From Malachius bipustulatus (Eukaryota > Arthropoda > Insecta > Coleoptera > Melyridae): DNA of 64,000 bases. Position numbers and translations under genes: made by a program. The notes below the pieces were generated by a model. It made no database searches. It was not told the origin of the DNA and saw only the letters and a program-made list of their open reading frames with translations. The stretch spans positions 45,001,723 through 45,065,722 of the forward strand of contig OU342634.1 of assembly GCA_910589415.1 (NCBI GenBank), written 5' to 3'. The first letter of the stretch is position 1; each line of letters starts with the position of its first letter. Shown piece by piece: positions 12,129-21,742 of the stretch.

Positions 12129-12794
12129 ATTGCAAATTCAAGTACAGGATCACAATGAAAATTTAAAATTATTTTGGACTAAACCGAATGTCCTATATGA
12201 GAATGGCATATCAAATTTATGTTTTTTTTTTTAATGGAAAATTGCAATTTTAAAATTCAAGGTCTAACCAATACAACGAAAACAGCCCAAAATAGAGGAA
12301 AATGGCTTACATAAATATATTTTAACTTTTCATGTACTATCCTATGATGTAGATTAAATGTTTATACGGGGTGAAAAAAATCTGCGATTCCTCAATGCGT
12401 CGCTGAATAAAAAATAAAAAGAGAGAGTACAAATATTTCGGTACCATAGAATAGTACATAAAGAGTTAAAATAGAGACATGTTAGCCGTTTTTCTCTATC
12501 GTGAGCCGTTTTCGTTGTACACGTTGAACTTTGAAAATTGCGATTTTCACTTGTTATAACTCACAAACTTCTCAATTGAAACTCCAACTGTAAAAACCAA
12601 TTTCTTCTCAGATATTCTAAAAATGCAATAAGCGCATTCCATAACAAAACTTTGATATGCCATTTGTCACATGGGACATCTGTATAGTCCAAAATAATTT
12701 AAAATCATGGTCCTGTGCATGAATTAAAAAAAAAAAAAAAACTAACTCATCGTTTGGCCTACAGAGATAGACTCGAATGAGCTGAGACACTCTG
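12129..12794. mobile_element. Degenerate copy of the 7982-9718 foldback family
   Basis: It contains TTCAAGTACAGGATCACAAT, GGCATATCAAA and, at the right, CATCGTTTGGCCTACAGAGA and GAGCTGAGACACTCTG in the same order as the family member at 7982-9718. It is shorter and has many substitutions. It abuts the next element through CTGTATACAGGG. Confidence 0.65.
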
Positions 12795-12798
12795 TATA

Positions 12799-13897
12799 CA
12801 GGGTCAACCTTTGGGAGCTGATACCATTTATATCGGCTAAACTGTCAGTTTGACAGTTTCCATTTTTTGTGTATCTATCTGTGTTTTAGGAAAAACTCAA
12901 CATTTAAAAAATATTTTCAGCACAACACCACTTCCGGTTATATCGGAAGTGGACACGAAGTTCGTTTTTTGTTTTTAATGACACGGTGCGGTTTTGTTTA
13001 TGGATTCATGTTCTTCATCAAAAACTAAGTGACTTTAGTAAAACAACATAATATCGATCTTCAATTGTTTTTGAGTTATTTCGATTTTTATGAATTTTTT
13101 GACACTTTCAGGGTCTCACTAAAACCGGGTTATCTACGAAACTGTATGACATAAATTGATGAAATAAATTTTAGTTCACTAAAAAATTTACAAGTTATCA
13201 CACAAAATTCGAGAAATCAGAAGAAACGTTGAAAAAGTGATTGAAAATGCCTTTTGAAATTTCGAATTTTACAATTAAAAAAAATCATTTTTTCAAATAG
13301 TATTTGAAAAATGAAAAAATATTTATTCCCTTATCATGCACATCGATTTTGTTTAGTTTTTTTTTTTGCCAATCTAATGAAATAAAAAAATAAACAGGGT
13401 GCTATTTGAAAAAATGATTTTTTTTTAATTGTAAAATTTCAAAATTTCACAAATCATTTTCTATCACTTTTTGCGCGTTTCTTCCGATTTCTCGAATTTT
13501 GTGTTATAACTTGTTAATTTTTTAGTGAACTAAAATTTATTTCATCAATTTATGTCATACAGTTTCGTAGATAACACGGTTTTAGAGAGACTCTGAAAGT
13601 GTCAAAAAATTCATAAAAATCCAAATAACTCAAAAACAATTGAAGATCGATATTATGTTGTTTTACTAAAGTCACTTAGTTTTTGATGAAGAACATGAAT
13701 CCGTAAAAAAAACTGCACCGTGTCATTTAAAATAACGAACTTCGTGTCCACTTCCGGTATAACCGGAAGTGGTGTTATGCTGAAAATATTTTTAAAATGT
13801 CGAGTTTTTCCTAAAACACAGATACACAAAAAATGGAAACTGTCAAACTGACAGTTTAGCCTATATAAATGGTATCAGCTCCCAAAGGTTGATCCTG
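12799..13897. mobile_element. 1.1-kb foldback element with paired CCGGAAG palindromes
   Basis: CAGGGTCAACCTTTGGGAGC at the left and GCTCCCAAAGGTTGATCCTG at the right are inverted, both followed by TA. The arms are about 540 bp each and highly similar, with the loop near 13360. Each arm carries the double site CTTCCGGTTATATCGGAAG (about 12931-12949) or CTTCCGGTATAACCGGAAG (13751-13769). Confidence 0.85.
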
Positions 13898-13900
13898 TAT

Positions 13901-14838
13901 ACATTAGATATGTCCTTAAGAGAGCAAAATCGAATTTTAATGCTCTTACCCCCCAAATTGGTTCGAAATAATTTTAAAAAATTGTCAGAATTTAAAAAAT
14001 AATTTCCCTCCATATTTACCCACCGCTTTAAATCCAAGCCTTACTTTTTCCCATAAGAAAAGCATTGATTTTTCGTGATTTTTTTACTGTTGCCCTAATT
14101 ATCAGCTAAAGAATCGTAAATTCTCAGAAAATACTGACAATTAATGTTACCTTTTTGTCGGATTTTTTTGGATCGATGCAAGCGTTTTTGGTCTAGATGA
14201 ATCACATCTTCATTCTCTGGATATTGTGAAAAACGCGGGAAAAAGTCAAAAAAAACGTGATTTGGAGAGTTAAATATTGAAAGAATTCAATCGTAAGAAT
14301 TCTTTGTGCAAAAAAATTAATCACGTAAAAAAATTCAAGGCCACCCCTGCAGCCAAATCGATTAATCTCATTATTTAAAAATGTTCTGTTTTTCCTGCTA
14401 CACTTGCTGTTCGAGCATGTTGCACCCTCCACAAAAGCCAATTTCAAGAACCCGGCATCTCGTACATATTCTGATTGTTTGTCCTGAATATTTATTCGTA
14501 TTATGTTTTGGAAATGAATTATAGTAATGAGAAAGAGTGCATCAAGATTTTCGATCATAAGTTAATGTGAGTTGGATGAAATTATCCAAAATAAACTATT
14601 TGAGATTAGCCCAAAACGCTTGTATTGAATTCCAAAAAATCCGACGAAAAGGTAACATTACTGTCAACAATTTCTGAGAATATACAATTTTTTTGCTGAT
14701 AATTAGGGCAACGATAAAAAAGATAAAAATAAATATGGAGGGAAAAAATTTAAAAAACTCTGATATTTTATTAACCAATTTGGGGGGTAAGACCATTAAA
14801 ATTCGATTTTTCCCTTCTTAAGGACAGATCTAATATAG
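13901..14838. mobile_element. Inverted-repeat element, ATGTCCTTAAG arms
   Basis: ATTAGATATGTCCTTAAGAG at the left pairs with CTTCTTAAGGACAGATCTAAT-like sequence at the right. The arms include CTTACCCCCCAAATTGG and CCAATTTGGGGGGTAAG. It lacks the CAGGG end, so it is a different family from its neighbours. A 118-codon minus frame inside is an arm/loop artefact. Confidence 0.65.
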
Positions 14839-15128
14839 GTACATATGCAAATTAATCTTCAACCAGTCAACATTTACAGCAATTTTAAGTTTCTTCATAA
14901 AATGTTGTAATTTTCAGAAAAGTTTCCTTTAATCACGTCCTCAAGGTACACAGAATACTTAGTAGTACTCATTCTAGTACTATTTGTCACAAAGAAGAGT
15001 TATGTGTCAGAAATATGATGAAAGCAGCTTTTTCCGAGGCCTTTTCTGAAAATGACGACATTTTACGAAAAGCTTAAAATGGCTGCAAATGTTGACTGGT
15101 TGGAGATTAATTTTCATATCTACATGTA
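14839..15128. mobile_element. Small inverted-repeat element, CAACCAGTCAACATTT arms
   Basis: TTAATCTTCAACCAGTCAAC at the left and GTTGACTGGTTGGAGATTAA at the right are inverted, about 290 bp overall. Both ends continue with ACATATG/CATATC-like bases. Confidence 0.65.
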
Positions 15129-15683
15129 CTCTAAAAAGGAATTCAAATCTATACAACTTCTTTAAAATGTTTTGTTTCAAAAATTTCAACTGTCAACAAG
15201 CCGAGCTTATAGTTTAAAACTCTATTTTTATGACAATGTGAAAAATGAAGAGATCTGTTGCTCTCCGACACCTGAAGATGCGAATTCGAAAACGTGAATC
15301 TAAGAGAGGAGAAACCTAGTGCTCTTTCATGAATTTTGCTCGTTCTGTCTTGTCCAGCTCTCTGTTCTTTTTCATAGATGGGCCTCACTCGTACCCATGC
15401 AGTGTTGGCAATGTTGCAATATCGGGAATGTCACACGGAAAACCCAACAATCAGCATTAAAAAAGTAGCTAATATCAATGGTAAGATATGTACCAAAGTT
15501 GAGCTCTGTACCTACCTCAAACGGTTCCCGAGATACACATTAAAAAAAAATAGAAAAATAATCTTTTTCCAACACTCTGTATCTCAAAAAGGTGCATTTT
15601 CGTTCATGGGAAATTTTTGTCATTGGAATGGGCAAAGAAATCACCCCCTAAAATTTTTCGCACTTACTTAGGATAAACCTGTA
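15129..15683. other. Spacer without recognised gene
   Basis: Two overlapping frames of 79 and 97 codons on opposite strands are present here, but neither shows a domain, a splice context or codon bias. No repeat end was identified except an isolated AACCTGTATA next to the following element. Confidence 0.4.
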
Positions 15684-15685
15684 TA

Positions 15686-16467
15686 CAGGGTGTTTCAGTG
15701 ATATTGAGCCAAATTTAAAGGGATAGTTCCTCTCATAAATATTAGTTGAAAAAATAAATTTTAGTTCAAAATATAACTTTTGTAAATTTAAATCGATTTG
15801 ATTAAACTTGGCATGAACAGCAAACAAACAAAGATCGTTAATTTGGTTATTTCAGGTTTTGTAGATGTCTACCAGTGTCGTAGATATTCAGGTTTAGCGC
15901 CCCTTTCCCTCCCTATCCTTTACGCCACTGACTTTATTGCAAATACCGAAACGCTATTCAATAGCCCATGCATTTTAGACCAAAAAAGTATTCCTTATTT
16001 TTTTCATACGGCGCATCATTTTTTAGACATTTTAAGTTTTGTCAGGTAATGTTGACCATTTATAATTTAGCTACAATTCAAAATTATTGATTTCTTTGAA
16101 AAAAATTTCTTTCTTTGATTTCTTTGCCGTTTGAAAAAAATGATGATAATAAATACTTTTTTGTTCTAAAATGCATGGGCTATTGAATAACTTTGTTGTA
16201 TTCACAATAAAGTCGGTGGTGTAAAAGATAGGTAGGGAAAAGTGAATATCTACGTCACTGGAAGACATCTACAAAACCTGAAAATCCTGAAATAGTCCAA
16301 TTAGAAAGCTTAGTTTGTTTATTGTTCATGCAGAGTTTATGAAAAAAAAAACTGTTATATTTTTTTAAACTTTGACACCCTGTATCTTTTAAACAAAACT
16401 GCATCATTTCGATTTAAGAAAGAAACTCCTTTAAACTTGGCCCAATATCACTGCATGAAACACCCTG
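15686..16467. mobile_element. 782-bp foldback element, CAGGGTGTTTCAGTGATATT ends
   Basis: CAGGGTGTTTCAGTGATATT and AATATCACTGCATGAAACACCCTG-type ends are inverted, with TA at 15684-15685 and 16468-16469. The arms continue through GGGCTATTGAAT/ATTCAATAGCCC (near 15960 and 16180), and the loop is near 16080. Confidence 0.85.
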
Positions 16468-16469
16468 TA

Positions 16470-17733
16470 TATTTCAAAATCGTGAATAATTCTGCTAACT
16501 GCTAGCTGCTCTTATGATAACTTTTATCCACCTTTTTTGGTAGGTTTTTAGAATTCAATTTTGACGAGCTGACAGCTGAACTAAAATATTTGCAACCCCA
16601 CACCACATCCGGTTATACCGGAAGTTGCTATATTTTTCTTTTTTTAAATAGTAGGTACGCCCTGTATATTATTACATTTTCAGATTGTCTGAAAAAATGC
16701 AATAAAAATGGCGTATCAAAATATAAATTGTAAAAGTTCAAAATTGTACCGAGTAATTAATGAGTTATAAACAAATGAAAATCGCAATTTTCTATTTTCA
16801 AAGCAGCTTAGCTTGAAAACGGGTCAAGATATCGGAAAAAGGCTTACATGTCCCTATCTTAACTTTTCATTTACTACGCTGGAGTACCTACAGAAAAATT
16901 TTTTTTTTTTTAAATCGCTGATTTTTTATCACTTTGTTTGTATACAAATTTCATCAGCACCAGAGGATTGGTATTTGGTATTTGGTATTTTAACTAAATG
17001 TGAGAGATGGTTTATTAGGTCCCAAACACTGAAGCCAGCGGGCTTATTGTATTTCTCACATTTAGATTCTCCTTGATTAGAAGAGCTCCGTTCCTTTGAC
17101 AAGGTTTAGCAGCCCGCTAACCAAGGTTTTTTCCGCCAGATGGCTCCCGGGACTGATTGGTCCCAGGACCGCATAGCGCGTTCGTGCGAGTGCTGGACAC
17201 TCGAATATCACATGAGAAGCTGTCTCGTCTTCTTCATTGCAGAGTCTACAAATTGGGTCTTCTCTGTATATCCCCAGTTTATGTAGGTGTACTCTTAGGT
17301 GGCAGTGTCCTGTGAGAAGACCCACCACCGTCAGAGTGGGCCGCACCAGAGGATACTCCGTGAAAAGTTAAGATAGGGACATGTAAGCCGTTTTCCGATA
17401 TCTTGACCCGTTTTCAATCTAAGATGCTTTGAAAATGGAAATTTGCGATTTTCATTTGTTTATAACTCATTAATTACTCGGTACAATTTTGAACTGTAAA
17501 CGCCATTTTTATTGCATTTTTTCAGACAATCTGAAAATGTAATAATATACAGGGTGTCCCATTTAAAATAAGTAAGTTGATGTCAACTTCCGGTATAACC
17601 GGAAATGGTGAGGGGTTGTAAATATTTTAGTTCAGCTCGTCAAAATCGAAATTATACATGTGCAAATTTTTAGACTTCTACTCCCAACACTTCTCCATAT
17701 AAAAATGCCCTAAGGTTCTCGCGCCTCATCCTG
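16470..17733. mobile_element. Foldback element with CCGGAAG palindromes, hit by a LINE
   Basis: The inverted arms run from about 16549 to 17653 (TTTTGACGAGCTGACAGCTG against CAGCTCGTCAAAATCGAAAT, with TTAGTT before the latter). Each arm holds a TCCGGTTATACCGGAAG-type palindrome (16606-16624, 17587-17605). The right end is GCGCCTCATCCTG followed by TA; the left outermost end is worn. A full relative is at 61341-62204. A LINE 3' fragment interrupts it at 16969-17342. Confidence 0.75.
16969..17342 (-). mobile_element. 5'-truncated LINE 3' fragment with 12-bp target-site duplication
   Basis: The minus-strand frame at 17077-17346 has LTGHCHLRVHLHKLGIY, then CRLCNEEDETASHVIFECPA, the Cys/His cluster that follows RNase H in R1/I/jockey-type LINE polyproteins. 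The fragment is bounded by perfect copies of GCACCAGAGGAT (16957-16968 and 17343-17354). Its 3' end, at the left, is a heptamer tail of three AAATACC-type units instead of poly-A. All three marks (5' truncation, duplication, tail) indicate target-primed insertion. Confidence 0.88.
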
Positions 17734-18042
17734 TATTGTCTAAGGGAAGCAACCACATTGTAATAAATTTATCAGTTCGTCTTTTATACAATCGTGTTGG
17801 ACACAATGCCAGATTTAGGTGTTTGGGGTCCTGGTGCAGATATTTTCACTTTTCAGGAGGCCTCTGTATCTTAACAGCGCCTCAGATGAATTTTTTTCGC
17901 ATTAAAAAAATTGCAGATTTGTAGCTCATTTACAAAAACGAATTGTTAGAAAAAATGTGGATAAAAAAAATTCTCTGTGTCATGGAAATTAAAAATTACT
18001 AATACAGTGTGATAAAAATTGAAAATTTTGGTTCATCCTATA

Positions 18043-19084
18043 CAGGGTGTTTCATTAATCAGTGCAGAAAATTCAACTGGAGATTCCTGGCTGAATTTTA
18101 AGGAGGGTTTGTCATAAAAAAAATTCTTAAAGCCACCCTTGAGAAGTTACACCCCTAAAAGTAGGGTAAAAAATTCACATTTATCAATTTTTTTCTGAAA
18201 TGACTTGAAATAAAAAAAAAGACGGCTAGGTATTCGAATACTACTACCATGAAGCCTCCATAATTACATAGTTTTATGCACCCTTGTTTTCTGCGAGGGT
18301 GTGAATCATACTACCCCTAAAAGTGTTTTTTCCTGAACTTTTTTCCTAATTTTTTTTTGTCTTTAAATCCATACTTAGGAGGGCCAGTTCAATTGAAAAT
18401 AAATATGTCTCTTAAAAATTTCACGAAAACTCAATACTTTTCCACTAAAGAAATAAAATAAGGGCATGTATTCAAGAAAATTGTGACCATTTTGAGAACT
18501 GTCTTAACAAAATATTGTTAATTTAATTTAAATTGATTGTGTTTATTGTTAATTATGTTTTTTGTGTTATTTAATGTTTATTTATTTCTATGAATATTTT
18601 ACATATTTACATATTTTTATAAATTTGTATGTGAAATCACAATTTATAATTTATGTAAGTCCGCTTATTTTATTTCTTTAGTGAAAAAGTATTGAGTTTC
18701 CGTGAAATTTTCAAGAGACAATTTTTTTTCTAATTAAACTGGCCCTCCAGAGTGTGGATTTAAAAATAAATCAAAAATATTAGAAAAAAAGTTCTGGAAA
18801 AAAACTTTTAGGGGTAGTATGATTCACACTCTTGCAGAGAACAAGGGTGGATAAAATTATGTAATTATGGAGGCTTCTTGGTAGTAGTATTCGAATACCT
18901 AGCCGTATTTTATTTATTTCAAGTCATTTCGGAAAAAAATTGATAAATGGGAATTTTTTACCCTACTTTAAGGGGATGTAACTTCTTAGGGGAGGGTTTA
19001 AATTTTTTTATGACAAACCCCCCTTAAAATTCAGCATATGGAATCTCCAGTTGAATTTTCTTCACTGATTAATGAAACACCCTG
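18043..19084. mobile_element. 1.04-kb foldback element, CAGGGTGTTTCATTAATCAG ends
   Basis: CAGGGTGTTTCATTAATCAG and CTGATTAATGAAACACCCTG are perfect inverted ends, flanked by TA on both sides. The arms are about 440 bp each and share TACCCCTAAAAGTG-type sequence. The loop near 18490-18660 is A/T-rich with no coding content. Confidence 0.88.
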
Positions 19085-19507
19085 TATACGTGGATTTATT
19101 TCTGAATAGTTTGCCAAGGTCACATGAAATATCAGCATTGATTTCAGATTTGAAATTTTGTAGGTACAGTGAGGATGAGGAATCACAGAATAGACATAAT
19201 TTATTACATTAACAATTTTTGTTTATATGAAAATAAAGAATTAAGGTGAATATAACTGGTGTTTATTCATAAAAGGTATTTATAATGAAAAAATAATAAA
19301 CACACCTATTTGTAATGAACATTTTATTGGAAAGTTGTACACAAACTACAAATATAAATTAATGCAAAACTTGATAATTTCATATTCAGAGTCATATAAT
19401 CAGCTCCATAAATTAATACCTACCTAATTACAACACAGTTTGTATGCTCAGTTTATGCGCAAATTTAAAATTACATAATTATAGAGAGTCGGTCTTAGTT
19501 ACCTTTG
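19085..19507. other. AT-rich spacer without recognised gene
   Basis: No open frame, RNA gene or repeat boundary was seen here. Confidence 0.4.
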
Positions 19508-19509
19508 TA

Positions 19510-21355
19510 CAGGATGGTCCATCACTATGTATATAGGACCACGAAATGGCATAATCAGTTTCATTAAAAAAAATTAGTTCGGGCGCCAGCGATAAAAAAC
19601 TCTAATATGGTGGTAAATTGTCGAAAAAAATCGATTTTTTTCAATACATAGAAAAATGATTTATGATGTGTAATAGGGTGATCAATATAATCTGAAAATG
19701 GTAGGTCCAATAAAGTTTTATGACAAAGTAAATAAGACCTAAGTAAATAGAAGAACAGCTCTTGCTGGAATAGGGCACACTGTGAACCTGCACTCGTAGT
19801 CCCTCTCGTAGTTACAGGATCATTATTTATTGTAAACTATCTCTTTTACAGATCCCCACGTAAAAAAGTCCATAGGATGAAGTCAGGAGATCGCGCAGGC
19901 CATGCAGTTGGTCCCCTACGTCCAACCCATCTTTGAGGATACTGATGATTGAGATGTTCCCGAACTCGTTGAGCATATTGTGCTGGCGCCCCGTCTTGCT
20001 GAAAGTACAAGCCTAAAACATTCAAGGGTAAGGTTTTCTAAGAGTACCTGTAAATTATGTTGTAAAAAATTCAAGTATACTTCCCCATTCAAGTGAACAT
20101 TGAAAAAAAATGGGCCGATCAAAACATCCCCGATTATGCTGCCCCAAACTCATCCAGTGTGGTTTATCAGTTGCCCAGTAGTGTAAATTGTGTTTGTTGA
20201 TGCTCTCGTTGCTCTTGAATGAACATTCATCTGTAAAAAGAACTTGCTGAAAAAAGTCAGGATTTTATAAAAAAAAATGTTGAGCCCACTGACAAAACAG
20301 AACCCGATTTTCAAAATTTTGACCATGTAACTCTTGATGCAACTGGATATGATATGGATGATATTTATGCTTCTTTAAGATTCTCTTGATTGATGTAAGA
20401 CTTATATCGGTAATTTCGTTGAGTCTTCTCGTGCTAATTAATGCGTTGTTACCTACTTGATTTGTCACTTCTTTTGTTCTGGCTTTCAGAGATCCAGTAG
20501 TCCTTGGTGTGTTGACAAGCCGAGGGAAAACATTTCTGTTCAGATGTGGCCTATCTGGATATCTTTGGGCTTATAATTGCTCCGCTTGAACAGAATTTTG
20601 TTGACTTTCGCCATAAATTAATAGCATGTCCACTTTCTCTTCAAAAGAAAATGAACCAACTAGAAAAGAGTAGAAGATTTTATAAAAAAGTAAAAGTGTT
20701 ATAAGAATATAAGTAATTGTTTCAAAACTTACCAAAGAAAAACAACCCACAAAATTATTATCAAAATAATTTTAGTGTAAAGTTTTATAATAAAATCAAA
20801 TACCTAATTATTGGATTCCTTCAAAGCACTTCTCCAAAACACTTTAACAACACCCGGATGCGCACGATAATTTGACAATTAAACACAAAGCTGAAACGTT
20901 TAGATTCATAGGTATCTAGTTTCAAAGTAAAACTTAGACTAATCTAGGATAATAGGACATTTACGTGATTTTCTTTCTGATCGGCACACTCCTCTGGTGG
21001 TGGTGATGTGACAGACTGATGAGATGTCCCTATCTCTATCATACCATTAGGGCAAATGTGTCGTTCAGAAAGCGTTATTGCCTTATAATTAGTTTTTTCA
21101 CATTTCTTTCAAGCGATTTTGATTTTATTAATCGATTTCTACCCATGGATTGAAGAAAAATCAAATTTTTTTTCGACAATTTACTACCATATTATAGTTT
21201 TTTATCGCTGGCGCGCTCGAACTAAATTTTTTTAATGAAACTGATTATGTCATTCTGTGGTCCTATATCAAGTAGACAAATCCTCAAAGTTTCAATTTTT
21301 TATCTTTAAAATTAAGCCCTATTTAGGGGGTGGACGTAAGTAATGGACCACTCTG
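19510..21355. mobile_element. 1.85-kb IS630/Tc1/mariner-like transposon with decayed transposase
   Basis: CAGGATGGTCCATCACT at the left pairs with AATGGACCACTCTG at the right; TA flanks both. Terminal inverted repeats of about 200 bp (GGTCCTATAT, ATTATGTCATT, TTTTTTATCGCTGGCGC) bound a central transposase remnant on the minus strand. It is the only member of the TA-flanked families here with substantial transposase coding left. A solo arm lies at 39173-39440. Confidence 0.82.
19756..20630 (-). pseudogene. Broken DDE transposase of the IS630/Tc1/mariner type
   Basis: Reading the minus strand downward from about 20470, a helix-turn-helix segment RRLNEITDISLTSIKRILKK is followed by HKYHPYHIQLHQEL. 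Next come the first catalytic Asp in QVLFTDECSF (near 20230), an IGPFFFNVHLNGEVYLNFLQ segment (20120-20060), the second Asp in QQDGAP (GAC at 19993-19995), and an HPMDFFTWG-like third motif near 19880-19860. The pieces lie in at least three frames with stops, so the gene is dead. The family assignment rests on motif order and spacing. Confidence 0.8.
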
Positions 21356-21357
21356 TA

Positions 21358-21716
21358 TAATAATTTTTGGTTTCTATGAAATAGAGATCACCAAATTGGT
21401 ATACAATAGAGGTGTGTAATAATAAACTCATCTGCTACATCTTCAACTGTTTTAGTTATACAAAAAATGTAGTGTGGTCTTGTCACTGGTCAAGTCACTG
21501 GTCAAACCTGCTGCTTTGTACTATGCATAATTATTTTATTATTTATTTGATACACAGGTAGGTACCATTTTCACTCCTCTAGGTCAGAATGGGATAATTT
21601 ATGTATAATTTGTTATTTTCGAATTTTCAGTACTTTGGCCAGTCTTGAAAGTGGCACTTACTAAATATACCAGTAGATGTAATATGTATAATAATTTGTT
21701 ATTTTTATTCTTACAG
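21358..21716 (+). promoter_or_regulatory. Upstream region and splice acceptor of the giant repeat gene
   Basis: A strong acceptor (TTATTTTTATTCTTACAG, ending at 21716) lies 26 bases before the chosen ATG. An in-frame TAA at 21719-21721 follows the acceptor, so the exon starts as 5' UTR and the ATG at 21743 is the first usable start. This implies at least one non-coding first exon upstream; I could not place it or its promoter. Confidence 0.6.
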
Positions 21717-21742
21717 CCTAAACGACAGCAGTATTTAGAAGA

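Noticed and set aside
14202..14558. 118-codon minus frame
   Set aside because: It spans the loop and arms of an inverted-repeat element and shows no recognisable domain.
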